Shown: one piece after another, positions 1-7,639 of the stretch
Layout: every line of letters starts with the position of its first letter
How positions within the stretch are numbered: position 1 is the first letter of the stretch
NCBI GenBank assembly: GCA_014801945.1
Contig: JAAVDF010000003.1
Span: 1-33,272, forward strand
Length of the DNA: 33,272 nt
Origin: Bacteroides sp.
GTDB lineage: Bacteria > Bacteroidota > Bacteroidia > Bacteroidales > Muribaculaceae
Direction: 5' to 3'
Made by a program: the position numbers and the translations under genes
The notes under the pieces: model-generated
What the model was told of the DNA's origin: nothing
What the model saw: the letters and a program-made list of their open reading frames with translations, nothing else
The model's database searches: none

Positions 1-64
1 AACAGAGAAGTTAAACCTCACCACGTCGATGATACTGCGAAAGTGGGAAAGTAGATAACCGCCC
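1..64 (+). rRNA. rrf: 5S ribosomal RNA, 3' end (partial)
   Basis: The first ~64 bases match the 3' half of a bacterial 5S rRNA, including the stretch GATACTGCGAAAGTGGGAAA followed by the closing strand ATAACCGCC. The 5' part lies beyond the left edge. A strong hairpin with a T-tract follows within ten bases, as expected at the end of an rRNA operon. The exact mature 3' end is estimated. Confidence 0.93.
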
Positions 65-72
65 CCTCTACG

Positions 73-117
73 AGCCGGAGCTGAAATGCAAAATGCATAT
101 CAGCTCCGGCTTTTTTT
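73..117 (+). terminator. Rho-independent terminator of the rRNA operon
   Basis: A 12-bp perfect stem (73-84 pairs with 100-111) is followed by a run of seven T residues at 111-117. The loop contains a further small ATGCA/TGCAT inverted repeat. It sits immediately after the 5S rRNA. Confidence 0.92.
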
Positions 118-224
118 ATATTCATACGGCTATGGCGGGAGAGGATTCTATCCGGTTTCAGAATGCCCGGAATGCCTTTAGGGTGGCATTATTGGGTGTA
201 AAAGGTCTTATTTCATGAGTTTTG

Positions 225-255
225 TTTGACGTTCCGTAATTTTATTGTAATTTTG
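225..255 (+). promoter_or_regulatory. Bacteroidetes-type promoter for the lpxD operon
   Basis: A -33 TTTG at 225-228 and a -7 TAATTTTG at 248-255 are separated by exactly 19 bases, matching the Bacteroidetes primary sigma consensus. The predicted transcription start near 260-263 lies after the in-frame ATG at 257, so translation of lpxD should begin at the ATG at 320. Confidence 0.85.
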
Positions 256-319
256 CATGGGAATGACTGTCAACAGCCATTTTAGCAATATACTTATCAA
301 GAATTTTAACCTCACATAC

Positions 320-1339
320 ATGGAACTCACTGCGTCACAACTCGCTGCAATGGTCAACGGAACGGTTGAAGGTGATGAAAATGTAAAAATCAGTACATTT
401 GCCCGGATCGAAGAAGGTCATCCGGGAGCATTGTCGTTTCTGGCTAATCCGAAATATACACATCATATTTATTCGACCGGATCATCTGTGGTTCTGGTCA
501 AGCGTGATTTTGTCGCTGAACAGCCCGTGAGCGCAACGCTCATCAGGGTGGATGATCCGTATGCCACCGTGGCTCATCTTCTTGACATGGTTACAAAGAT
601 GACCAAGGTTGAGAAAGTCGGGGTGGAATCACCGGTGTTCATTGCCGAGGGAGTAGAAGTTCCTGAGGACGCTTACATCGGAGCATTCGCCTATATCGGC
701 AAGGGCGTCAAGCTTGCACCCGGTGTGAAGATTTATCCTCAGACTTACATCGGCGACGGTTGCGAGATCGGTGAGGGCACAATCCTCTATGCCGGCGTAA
801 AAATCTATCATGGATGTAAAGTCGGCTCGCGCTGCATCATCCATTCGGGTGCGGTCATCGGTGCTGATGGCTTCGGCTTCGCTCCGGTGGAGGGCGGATA
901 TGAGAAGATCCCCCAGACGGGCAATGTCGAGATTGAGGATGATGTCGAAATCGGAGCGAATACGACGATTGACCGTGCGATGATGGGCGCGACGCGTATC
1001 TGCAAGGGCGTGAAGCTCGATAACCTTATCCAGATTGCCCATAACTGCTCTGTCGGTGCTCACACAGTGATGGCCGCACAGGTCGGCGTGGCCGGATCTG
1101 CCAAAATCGGTGCGCAGTGCATGGTGGGTGGTCAGGTCGGTTTCGTCGGTCACATCGCTATCGCCGACGGCACACAGATCGGTGCGCAGAGTGGCGTGAG
1201 CAAGCCCACGAAGCCGGGTGAACGCGTGATGGGTGCGCCCGCCGTGGAGATGGGTGAATATGCGAGAAACCTCGTGTATGTCAAGAAGCTCGGTTCGCTT
1301 TATGACCGCGTCAAAGAGCTTGAGAAGAAGATAAAATAA
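320..1339 (+). CDS. lpxD: UDP-3-O-(3-hydroxyacyl)glucosamine N-acyltransferase LpxD
   Basis: Third step of lipid A synthesis: it N-acylates UDP-3-O-acylglucosamine using hydroxyacyl-ACP. The 339-residue product has the LpxD N-terminal uridine-binding domain (starting MELTASQLA) followed by a left-handed beta-helix of hexapeptide repeats (for example [24 protein letters not shown]). The likely catalytic histidine is in the motif QIAHNCSVG at about residue 241. An in-frame ATG at 257 would add 21 residues unlike the family and would precede the predicted transcription start, so 320 is preferred. It is the first gene of lpxD, lpxC-fabZ, lpxA, with a 21-base gap to the next. Length is normal for the family. 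Confidence 0.96.
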   Translation: MELTASQLAAMVNGTVEGDENVKISTFARIEEGHPGALSFLANPKYTHHIYSTGSSVVLVKRDFVAEQPVSATLIRVDDPYATVAHLLDMVTKMTKVEKVGVESPVFIAEGVEVPEDAYIGAFAYIGKGVKLAPGVKIYPQTYIGDGCEIGEGTILYAGVKIYHGCKVGSRCIIHSGAVIGADGFGFAPVEGGYEKIPQTGNVEIEDDVEIGANTTIDRAMMGATRICKGVKLDNLIQIAHNCSVGAHTVMAAQVGVAGSAKIGAQCMVGGQVGFVGHIAIADGTQIGAQSGVSKPTKPGERVMGAPAVEMGEYARNLVYVKKLGSLYDRVKELEKKIK

Positions 1340-1360
1340 GGAAATTAATAAACCACATAT

Positions 1361-2743
1361 ATGAATCAGAAGACATTAAACGGCGAGTTTACTCTCACCG
1401 GCAAGGGCCTCCACACAGGTCTTGAGATCACCGCACGCTTCCTTCCCGCGCCTGACAATCACGGCTACAAGTTCAAGCGTGTCGATCTTGAGGGCGAGCC
1501 GGTGATCGATGCTCTCGCTGAGAATGTCGTTGCCACCAACCGTGGCACCGTCATCGCCAAGGGTGATGCGCGCGTTTCAACTATCGAGCACGCAATGGCC
1601 GCGCTGTATGCTGCGGGAGTGGATAACGTACTTATCGAGGTGAATGCTCCTGAGCTTCCTATCCTTGACGGCAGCGCACGTTTTTACTGCGAAGCCATCG
1701 AGCGCGTGGGTCTGCAGGATCAGAAGGCCGACAAGGATTTCTTCTATATCAAATCTAAGATCGAAGTGCGCGACGAAGCCACCGGCTCGTCGATACTCGT
1801 ACTGCCGGACGATGAATTTTCAGCCGACGTGAAGATCGACTTCAATTCGGTTGTGCTCAACAACCAGTTCGCAACCCTTGATACGATGGAACGTTTCGGT
1901 GAGGAGATCGCTTCGAGCCGCACATTCGTGTTCGTGCGTGAGATCGAGCCTCTTGTGAAAGGAAATCTCATCAAGGGCGGTGACCTCGACAACGCAATCG
2001 TCATATACGATACTCCGATGGAGCAGGCAGAGCTTGACCGTCTTGCCGACCTCATGAACGTGCCTCACAAGGATGTCAGCGAATTCGGTTATGTCAACGA
2101 TTCGCCCCTCTCTCATGAGAACGAGCCCGCCCGCCATAAGCTCCTCGACCTTATCGGTGACATAGCTCTCATAGGCCGTCCGCTCAAGGGTCGCGTCATC
2201 GCTACCCGACCCGGCCACTCGATCAATACGACTTTCGCCAAGAAGATCCGCCGCGAGATCAAGCATCAGGAGGTACAGGCCCCTGTCTATAATCCCAACA
2301 AGGAGCCGCTGATGGACAACAACCGCATCCGTGAGCTCATCCCTCACCGCTATCCCTTCCTTCTCGTCGATAAGATCATCGAGAAGGGTACGAACTATAT
2401 CGTAGGTGTCAAGAACATCACTGCCAACGAACCTTTCTTCCAAGGACACTTCCCGCAAGAGCCGGTGCTCCCCGGAGTGCTTCAGGTCGAGGCTATGGCA
2501 CAGACAGGCGGTCTGCTCGTGCTCAGCGGTCTTGACGAGCCGGAGCGTTACTCGACCTACTTCATGAAGATCGACAATGTGAAGTTCCGCCAGAAGGTCG
2601 TCCCCGGAGATACTCTCATTTTCCATGTCTCATTCCTGACGGAGCTGCGTCGCGGCTGCGCCATGATGAAGGGCTATGCCTTCGTCGGCGAGAAGATCGT
2701 CACCGAGTGTGAATTCATGGCACAGATTATAAAGAACAAATAA
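1361..2743 (+). CDS. lpxC-fabZ: Bifunctional UDP-3-O-acyl-GlcNAc deacetylase / 3-hydroxyacyl-ACP dehydratase (LpxC-FabZ fusion)
   Basis: A 460-residue two-domain enzyme. Residues ~1-305 are LpxC, the zinc amidase that commits to lipid A synthesis, with metal ligands visible as STIEHAMA (H77) and HKLLDLIGD (H249, D253), plus H276 in RPGHSINTTF. Residues ~318-460 are FabZ, the hot-dog-fold dehydratase of fatty acid synthesis, with LIPHRYPFLLVDKI and the catalytic pair H363 and E377 in GHFPQEPVLPGVLQVEAMAQ. The fusion is typical of Bacteroidetes. It couples two enzymes competing for the same hydroxyacyl-ACP pool at a fixed ratio (inference). It lies between lpxD and lpxA with short gaps (21 and 9 bases). 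Confidence 0.97.
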   Translation: MNQKTLNGEFTLTGKGLHTGLEITARFLPAPDNHGYKFKRVDLEGEPVIDALAENVVATNRGTVIAKGDARVSTIEHAMAALYAAGVDNVLIEVNAPELPILDGSARFYCEAIERVGLQDQKADKDFFYIKSKIEVRDEATGSSILVLPDDEFSADVKIDFNSVVLNNQFATLDTMERFGEEIASSRTFVFVREIEPLVKGNLIKGGDLDNAIVIYDTPMEQAELDRLADLMNVPHKDVSEFGYVNDSPLSHENEPARHKLLDLIGDIALIGRPLKGRVIATRPGHSINTTFAKKIRREIKHQEVQAPVYNPNKEPLMDNNRIRELIPHRYPFLLVDKIIEKGTNYIVGVKNITANEPFFQGHFPQEPVLPGVLQVEAMAQTGGLLVLSGLDEPERYSTYFMKIDNVKFRQKVVPGDTLIFHVSFLTELRRGCAMMKGYAFVGEKIVTECEFMAQIIKNK

Positions 2744-2752
2744 GATTCAGAG

Positions 2753-3529
2753 ATGAAACAACCATTAGCATACGTCCATCCCGCTGCCAAGATCCACCCC
2801 AGTGTGGTGATCGATCCGTTTGTGACAATTGACCAGAATGTCGAGATCGGCGAGGGAACGCGCATCGGTTCAAACGTGACCATCATGGAAGGCGCGCGTA
2901 TTGGAAAGAACTGTACGATTTTCCCCGGTGCTGTCATTTCCGGCCCTCCTCAGGATCTGAAATTCCGTGGCGAGGAATCAGTTGCCATAATCGGTGACAA
3001 TACGGTGATCCGCGAATGTGTCACCATCCACCGCGGTACGGCTTCGAAGGGTAAGACCGTCGTTGGCAGCAATTGCCTCATCATGGCTTACTGCCACGTG
3101 GCTCATGACTGTGTGGTCGGTGACAATGTCATCATGTCCAATGCGGTGCAGTGTGCAGGCGAGGTCGTTATCGATGACTATGCCGTGATCGGCGGCGGTG
3201 CGCTCATCCACCAGTTCTGCCACATCGGTCCTCACGTGATGCTTCAGGGCGGTGCGCTTGTCAACAAGGATATCCCTCCCTACGTCAAGGCTGCCCGCGA
3301 GCCTATCGCTTATGCCGGTGTCAATTCAATCGGTCTGCGACGCCGCGGATTCTCCAACGAGACTATCCGTGACATTCAGGAGACTTACCGCTACCTCTAT
3401 CTTTCAGGTCTTAACAATTCGGATGCAGTGGAGCGTATCGAGGCTGAACTTCCCGCTACCAAAGAGCGTGACGAAATCATTCTTTTCGTCCGTAATTCAA
3501 AGCGTGGCATCATCCGCGGCTACGTCTAA
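2753..3529 (+). CDS. lpxA: UDP-N-acetylglucosamine acyltransferase LpxA
   Basis: Catalyses the first acylation of lipid A synthesis, transferring a hydroxyacyl chain from ACP to the 3-OH of UDP-GlcNAc. The 258-residue length fits the family. The N-terminal two thirds is a beta-helix of hexapeptide repeats (IHPSVVIDPFVTIDQNV, IGEGTRIGSNVTI). The catalytic histidine is in MAYCHVAHDC (H118, equivalent to the AHDC histidine of other LpxA proteins), and the IHRGT segment is present. The C-terminal part is a helical domain (SNETIRDIQETYRYLY). It begins nine bases after lpxC-fabZ, so the three genes are almost certainly one transcript. Confidence 0.97.
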   Translation: MKQPLAYVHPAAKIHPSVVIDPFVTIDQNVEIGEGTRIGSNVTIMEGARIGKNCTIFPGAVISGPPQDLKFRGEESVAIIGDNTVIRECVTIHRGTASKGKTVVGSNCLIMAYCHVAHDCVVGDNVIMSNAVQCAGEVVIDDYAVIGGGALIHQFCHIGPHVMLQGGALVNKDIPPYVKAAREPIAYAGVNSIGLRRRGFSNETIRDIQETYRYLYLSGLNNSDAVERIEAELPATKERDEIILFVRNSKRGIIRGYV

Positions 3530-3594
3530 GTCTCTGCAGCGGTCTTGACCCCGTCGTCACATTTCCGCTCCATATCCACATATACGATTGCATA

Positions 3595-4572
3595 ATGAGA
3601 CGTCTTGTCTCCATGATAATGATACTGGGCACTTCGGCTTCCACCCTTACGGTGGCCGAAGTGCCCTTTAACGGTAAAAGCGGACGGGCATTGCAGCAGG
3701 CTGTAGCGACCTATGCACGTCCGGTCAGGATGGCTGACAGGAACGGGCTAAATTTCACTATGTGCGATGAATTTTCAGGCGTTCAGATCGAGGTGAAGTC
3801 TGGGCAATTGCCACAGGGCTATGTGTGGAGCACATTCGTTCCGTCCGCATGGTGGAGCGAGGCTACGGGAAAGTACGGGGAGGCCGTCGGAAACGATGTT
3901 TACAATCTCCTGCCGCTGACGGAAGATGTGGATACACGGCGCGGGGATCTTACCCCCGGTTATGTCACGACTCCTTCGTTTGACGGCCTGCTGTGGAGCG
4001 TCGGGCGCAGTGAGATCTATGGAATCGAGACAGATCTCTATTCTCCTCCCGAAGCCCTGCGCGGGGAACTGGCCCGTGCATTTTTCTACATGTCGATGAT
4101 CTATCCGGCCGGTGTGTGGACACCGCGCGGCTACATGGTCATGACCTCGGCTGCCTATCCGGGGCTCACGGAATATGCCGTGCAGTTGCTTCTCGGCTGG
4201 CATCGTGAGCATGCACCGTCGGCAATGGAAGTGGCTAAGAACAAGCGGGGCGAGGAGCTGCAGGGCAACCGTAATCCGTTTGTCGATTATCCGGAACTCG
4301 CGGAGTATCTATGGGGGACGCACAAGGGTGAAAGCTTCATAATCGAAGGCGAGCCGCAGCCGTTGCGTTCGGCCTACGCGTTGAGAACAGACCGTGTGGA
4401 TCTCTGTTCACCGGAAATTCCAGCCGATGCAGAGTGGACCGTCGATGGGCTTGCAGTCACGTCTGAATCCATCCCGGCGATTGATCTCGGTGTGGGAAGC
4501 CATAAGCTTGAATACAGGGTGCGTTCCACCGGAGAGCGCGGAATGGTAATGATCAAAATCGAGGATAGATGA
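3595..4572 (+). CDS. Secreted endonuclease I-like protein, probably catalytically inactive
   Basis: A 325-residue exported protein with a signal peptide (cleavage probably near TVAEVP, residue ~21). Residues ~60-242 follow the endonuclease I (EndA/Vvn) His-Me-finger pattern: NDVYNLLPL (100-108) aligns with the family's D-x-H-N-L-x-P block, PPEALRGELARAFFYM with its helix, and ELQGNRNPFVDYPELAEYLW (221-240) with the diagnostic QGNxNP block. The family's REHVVP-type motif, which carries the general-base His and a metal-binding Glu, reads WSTFVP here (78-83), so both residues are replaced by Thr80 and Ser79. The metal-ligand Asn (N104) remains. Residues ~250-325 look like a small beta-rich, Ig-like domain. 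The stop overlaps the next start by four bases. Family membership is solid from the motifs; loss of activity is inference. Confidence 0.78.
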   Translation: MRRLVSMIMILGTSASTLTVAEVPFNGKSGRALQQAVATYARPVRMADRNGLNFTMCDEFSGVQIEVKSGQLPQGYVWSTFVPSAWWSEATGKYGEAVGNDVYNLLPLTEDVDTRRGDLTPGYVTTPSFDGLLWSVGRSEIYGIETDLYSPPEALRGELARAFFYMSMIYPAGVWTPRGYMVMTSAAYPGLTEYAVQLLLGWHREHAPSAMEVAKNKRGEELQGNRNPFVDYPELAEYLWGTHKGESFIIEGEPQPLRSAYALRTDRVDLCSPEIPADAEWTVDGLAVTSESIPAIDLGVGSHKLEYRVRSTGERGMVMIKIEDR

Positions 4573-5117
4573 TGGAAACGGTTCATTTTTTCAGAAATAT
4601 CTCCGGTAAGGTCAGCCGTTATGTGCGCGTATCGGCATTCATCGGGGTAATCTACGCCGGATTGCTCTGCGGAGGGTGTGAACGCGGTTCGGATAATGTC
4701 CGCCGTGAGCCTGAAAAGGAAGAAAACGGCGGGCGTGATGAAGTGAAACCTAACAAGCCCGGCGATGATCCCCGGCCCGGTCCATCGGACAAAGAGCCTG
4801 ATTTTTCAGCCGAGCTTTCCGACGACGGTGTCCGCTATAGCGGTCCGGAATTGGTGATGCGTTTCGACTACGGAGGAATACTTGTGAAGATCCATGCTGA
4901 CGGCAGGCGTGAGATGATGGATCTCGACGGTGATTCGCGTGTGGTGTTCTCGGCCGGTGAGCGTCAGCCGGATTCGCTGCATGTCGGACCGACACTCACG
5001 GTCAACGGCATCGGTGTCTCATTGAAAACCGTCAGGATGAAAAAACAGACCGCCGAAGCGGTCTGGTATCATATCGTCGATTCGGATGACAAGTCGCATG
5101 TCATCGTCGTGCCGTAA
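4569..5117 (+). CDS. Small lipoprotein with acidic linker, function unknown
   Basis: A 182-residue protein. After a basic N-terminus and a hydrophobic segment (~23-37) comes a lipoprotein-like LLCGGC motif. A charged, Gly/Pro-rich linker follows (residues ~40-80, e.g. KPNKPGDDPRPGPSDKEPD), then a compact C-terminal domain of ~100 residues with alternating beta-like segments (VLVKIHADGRREMMDL-type pattern). No family was recognised. The ATGA overlap with the upstream endonuclease I-like gene implies co-translation and probably a shared envelope function. The gene ends three bases before the convergent smpB, and its 3' end contains the smpB terminator hairpin on the opposite strand. Confidence 0.75.
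   Translation: MMETVHFFRNISGKVSRYVRVSAFIGVIYAGLLCGGCERGSDNVRREPEKEENGGRDEVKPNKPGDDPRPGPSDKEPDFSAELSDDGVRYSGPELVMRFDYGGILVKIHADGRREMMDLDGDSRVVFSAGERQPDSLHVGPTLTVNGIGVSLKTVRMKKQTAEAVWYHIVDSDDKSHVIVVP
5040..5065 (-). terminator. smpB terminator embedded in the convergent lipoprotein gene
   Basis: Read on the minus strand, an 8-bp stem CAGACCGC/GCGGTCTG (5046-5053 with 5058-5065) closes a TTCG tetraloop preceded by C and followed by G, the extra-stable C(UUCG)G class. Six T residues (5040-5045 on plus are A) follow directly. It lies 55 bases past the smpB stop, inside codons of the opposing lipoprotein gene. Confidence 0.82.
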
Positions 5118-5120
5118 GGC

Positions 5121-5573
5121 TTATTTCTGCATCATGCGGGCCATGGTGACCTTGTCCTCACGCTCCTTAATGGACTGACGCTTGTCATATTCCTTCTTAC
5201 CACGGGCCACACCTATGACGAGTTTGGCCAGTCCGCGGTCATTGATGAAAAGGCGCAGGGGGATGATGGTGAATCCCGTTTCCTTGCCGTTCTTTTCCAG
5301 TTTTGCTATCTCCTTCTTGTTGAGCAGGAGTTTGCGGTCGCGGCGCGCGGCGTGATTGTTGTAAGTGCCGTAGAAATACTCGGCTATATACATATTCTTG
5401 ACCCATACCTCACCCTTATCGACATAGCAGAAGGTATCGGCAAGTGAAGTCTTGCCCTGACGTATGGATTTGATCTCCGTGCCTGTGAGGACTATACCGG
5501 CAGTGAAAGTGTCGCCGATGGCATAGTCGTAGGTTGCGCGTTTGTTCTTTATGTTTATGTCTTTTGAAATCAT
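5121..5573 (-). CDS. smpB: SsrA-binding protein SmpB
   Basis: Trans-translation factor that carries tmRNA to stalled ribosomes. The 150-residue product has the SmpB OB-fold signature: [32 protein letters not shown] near the N-terminus (positions ~10-40), [19 protein letters not shown], and a basic C-terminal tail ([17 protein letters not shown]) that fits the mRNA channel in the family. An upstream in-frame ATG would add 35 residues unlike the family; the start at 5573 ([13 protein letters not shown]) matches known proteins. It lies 40 bases after a Yip1-like gene on the same strand and is convergent with the lipoprotein gene, three bases away. Confidence 0.97.
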   Translation of the reverse strand: MISKDINIKNKRATYDYAIGDTFTAGIVLTGTEIKSIRQGKTSLADTFCYVDKGEVWVKNMYIAEYFYGTYNNHAARRDRKLLLNKKEIAKLEKNGKETGFTIIPLRLFINDRGLAKLVIGVARGKKEYDKRQSIKEREDKVTMARMMQK

Positions 5574-5613
5574 AGGTCGGTTGTGTGAAAATTGTAAGCT
5601 GGGTATTCCCGTT

Positions 5614-6156
5614 TTATATAACAAGTGAGAAGAGGAAATGGAAGATATATGGAGGTATGAGAACTCCGAATATGACAATAATCATGAAAATACCGGTACA
5701 TTCCGGCTTGACTCCCATGTAGCCGCAAGCCTTCCACTGTATCAGAGCCACGTAAAACGGAAGGAAAAAGAGCATGGCCGACGTGACAGGAAGGACGTTT
5801 ATGATAAATGAGATGATTGCTAAAAGTCCGAGTGTGTAGAGGACGAAGGTGTGTGTCCGTTTCTCGTCATAACGTCGTTCGAGCGTAGGCTCGACGAAAA
5901 GCGACATAGCAAAGACGCCGAAGAAGTATGACACGAAATAGACGAGAAACGTCACTATCATCCTCATGAAAAGTTCGAGGAACTCGATGTGATGATAGAG
6001 ACCTTGGATGAAAACGCTTATGGCTGTGACAGCGATGAGCGGATAGTAGCCGTGGACAGCTATGTCGCGCGTAGGGATGGCTGCCTTGTCGATGTCCTCC
6101 CATCCGTTTCCCGGCGATAGGATCAACTGAAAGAGATATTGCAGATAGCGTTTCAT
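5614..6156 (-). CDS. Yip1-family-like membrane protein
   Basis: A 180-residue integral membrane protein with about five hydrophobic segments. It starts with a soluble stretch containing [12 protein letters not shown], the pattern seen at the N-terminus of bacterial Yip1-domain proteins, and the helices follow (e.g. [38 protein letters not shown]). Cellular role is unknown for the family in bacteria. It is upstream of smpB on the same strand and probably co-transcribed from the leftward -7 element at 6214-6221. Confidence 0.7.
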   Translation of the reverse strand: MKRYLQYLFQLILSPGNGWEDIDKAAIPTRDIAVHGYYPLIAVTAISVFIQGLYHHIEFLELFMRMIVTFLVYFVSYFFGVFAMSLFVEPTLERRYDEKRTHTFVLYTLGLLAIISFIINVLPVTSAMLFFLPFYVALIQWKACGYMGVKPECTGIFMIIVIFGVLIPPYIFHFLFSLVI

Positions 6157-6212
6157 GTGATGTTGATGACTGTTATGATTCTTGCATCGGTTGGCATAAG
6201 TGCAAATGCACT

Positions 6213-6252
6213 ACAAAGGTACATAAAAAACGCGATTTTTATGTACCTTTGT
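6213..6252. promoter_or_regulatory. Palindrome with two divergent -7 elements
   Basis: A 17-bp perfect inverted repeat (6213-6229 with 6236-6252, 6-base spacer) contains TACCTTTG facing right at 6244-6251 and the same element facing left at 6214-6221. Each is a consensus Bacteroidetes -7 box. They would give transcription starts ~50 bases before the Yip1-like gene and ~68 bases before the PH-like gene. No good -33 TTTG is present at 19 bases for either. Confidence 0.65.
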
Positions 6253-6324
6253 TATCTCTTAACCTTGATTTTTTGTATGCTCGTTAAGTGACTATATACT
6301 CGCATTGCGTAAATAAATTAGAAT

Positions 6325-6837
6325 ATGGATCCAAGTGTTGATAATCAGAAGTTTGAACTTCGTTTTTCAGAGAAGGCCGTGAGGAATAACACAATAACGG
6401 TAATTTTATACACTGTTATTATAGTGCCTCTCATCTATGTCGGCGCTAAATCTGTAGGCGGATGGGTAAACGTTACGCTTATGTTGATATTAATGCTTAC
6501 AGCACTCTACAGTGTTTGTTATGTAAGAAGATTGGTAAGAGGAAGCTATTTTGAGATTACTTCTGATAGTCGGTTGATATGTATCTACAAAGGTAGAACC
6601 AAGATTGAATATCCAATCAATGAAATAATAAATATAGAGGAAGCGACCCTTAAACAGGCTAAACGGAAACACGCAGCCTTTCCGGTAATAGATAGCAGAG
6701 GGATAGAACTATATCCGTCGAGAGGAGTGTTGATCACCTTCAATCGCTCATGGATAAAAAGTGTCTTTCCTGTATATTTCAATCCGGCGGATGTTCAGGG
6801 ATTCATGTCTGCAATCAAGCGGCGAATGGAATCTTAA
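6325..6837 (+). CDS. Membrane-anchored PH-domain-like protein
   Basis: A 170-residue protein of unknown function. Two adjacent hydrophobic helices (~22-41 and ~47-67) are followed by a ~100-residue cytoplasmic-type domain rich in beta strands and ending in a helix (FNPADVQGFMSAIKRRM). This architecture is seen in small bacterial PH-like membrane proteins; the strand pattern SYFEITSDSRLICIYKGRTKIEYPINEI fits the start of such a domain. The gene is more AT-rich than its neighbours, which could reflect later acquisition. It is transcribed away from the Yip1-like gene across the palindromic promoter region. The domain call rests on overall pattern only. Confidence 0.6.
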   Translation: MDPSVDNQKFELRFSEKAVRNNTITVILYTVIIVPLIYVGAKSVGGWVNVTLMLILMLTALYSVCYVRRLVRGSYFEITSDSRLICIYKGRTKIEYPINEIINIEEATLKQAKRKHAAFPVIDSRGIELYPSRGVLITFNRSWIKSVFPVYFNPADVQGFMSAIKRRMES

Positions 6838-6891
6838 TAAGGCGATAGTGAAGATTGTAAAATCAGTGTTGAAAAGTTTTTGTTGAAAAAT

Positions 6892-6922
6892 TTTGTAGAT
6901 TCGGAAAAAGTTTCTACCTTTG
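6892..6922 (+). promoter_or_regulatory. Promoter of tRNA-Met
   Basis: TTTG at 6892-6895 and TACCTTTG at 6915-6922 are separated by 19 bases, a full match to the Bacteroidetes consensus. The predicted start near 6928 gives a ~60-base leader before the tRNA. Confidence 0.85.
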
Positions 6923-6987
6923 CCACCGCAAAAGCAAAGGAATATCCGAGAAACTAATCAAAACCGGAGTCCTTTACTTGGTCAGAT

Positions 6988-7064
6988 GGCGAGATAGCTC
7001 AGTTGGTTAGAGCGTCGGATTCATAACCCGGAGGTCCCGAGTTCAATTCTCGGTCTCGCTACCA
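6988..7064 (+). tRNA. tRNA-Met (CAT anticodon), elongator type
   Basis: A complete 77-base cloverleaf. The acceptor stem is GGCGAGA with TCTCGCT (first pair G-T), followed by A and an encoded CCA. The D arm GCTC/GAGC has loop AGTTGGTTA, the anticodon loop is TTCATAA, and the T arm CCGAG/CTCGG has loop TTCAATT. The paired first base and lack of three consecutive G-C pairs under the anticodon loop argue against the initiator. A lysidine-modified tRNA-Ile cannot be fully excluded from sequence. Confidence 0.93.
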
Positions 7065-7066
7065 AG

Positions 7067-7103
7067 AAAATCGGTCAGGCTCACGCGAGTATGGCCGATT
7101 TTT
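7067..7103 (+). terminator. Terminator of tRNA-Met
   Basis: An 11-bp stem (7067-7077 with 7092-7102, one G-T pair) ends in a T-tract. The tail runs straight into the -33 element of the rpsU promoter at 7105. Confidence 0.8.
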
Positions 7104-7104
7104 C

Positions 7105-7135
7105 TTTGAAATTACGAAAATAAGTTGTAATTTTG
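7105..7135 (+). promoter_or_regulatory. Promoter of rpsU
   Basis: TTTG at 7105-7108, a 19-base gap, and TAATTTTG at 7128-7135 match the consensus exactly. The predicted leader to the rpsU start is ~110 bases. Confidence 0.85.
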
Positions 7136-7251
7136 CCCCGCAATTTCAGCCAATCATATTCACAGTCCCCTCCATAGAGGTGAAAATGAATAAGAAACAG
7201 GTGCTGAAAGCATAATATTAACTAAAACCAACTAATCAAAAAACCACAACA

Positions 7252-7443
7252 ATGATCATCGTACAAGTAAAAGAAGGTGAGAACATCGAGAAAGCACTGA
7301 AGAAATTCAAGCGTAAATTTGAAAAAACCGGTGTCGTACGCGAACTCCGTTCACGTCAGGCATTCCAGAAGCCCTCTGTCACCAACCGCAAGAAGATGAT
7401 GAAGGCTATCTATGTTCAGCATCTCCGCGCTAACGAGGAGTAA
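7252..7443 (+). CDS. rpsU: 30S ribosomal protein S21
   Basis: A 63-residue small-subunit protein with the S21 signature: MIIVQVKEGENIEKALKKFKR at the N-terminus, then FEKTGVVRELRSRQAFQKPS and a lysine-rich NRKKMMKA segment. S21 sits on the platform near the 3' end of 16S rRNA and affects mRNA engagement; in Bacteroidetes it takes part in occluding the anti-Shine-Dalgarno sequence (established knowledge). It is monocistronic here, with its own promoter and a terminator at ~7568. Confidence 0.97.
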   Translation: MIIVQVKEGENIEKALKKFKRKFEKTGVVRELRSRQAFQKPSVTNRKKMMKAIYVQHLRANEE

Positions 7444-7567
7444 TCAGAGTATCCCTCGTCCAATCCGCTAAAGCAGACGATTTTTTCAAATCAATCGAAA
7501 GGAGGCTGAATACCCCCAAGCATCACCCGAATTTATTTGATACATATTATAGAATACGCTATCAGAT

Positions 7568-7609
7568 AGCGATGAGGATTGGCCGCAATGCCTTTCCCCA
7601 TCGCTTTTG
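7568..7609 (+). terminator. Probable rpsU terminator
   Basis: AGCGATG (7568-7574) pairs with CATCGCT (7599-7605). The stem extends by three further pairs across one mismatch, and TTTG follows. The loop is long and the T-tract short (T at 7605-7608), so strength is uncertain. Confidence 0.6.
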
Positions 7610-7639
7610 TTTAATGTATAGTTCATAATTCACAGATAA

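Noticed and set aside
257-319. Upstream ATG extension of lpxD
   Set aside because: It begins before the predicted transcription start, and the 21 added residues do not match LpxD N-termini.
1820-2626. 268-codon open frame on the minus strand
   Set aside because: It lies wholly antisense to lpxC-fabZ, has no family resemblance, and follows the codon shadow of a strongly conserved gene.
5574-5678. 35-residue N-terminal extension of SmpB
   Set aside because: It overlaps the end of the Yip1-like gene in another frame and is absent from the SmpB family.
6988-7064. Initiator tRNA-fMet
   Set aside because: Positions 1-72 can pair (G-T) and the anticodon stem lacks the three consecutive G-C pairs of initiators; it matches elongator tRNA-Met.
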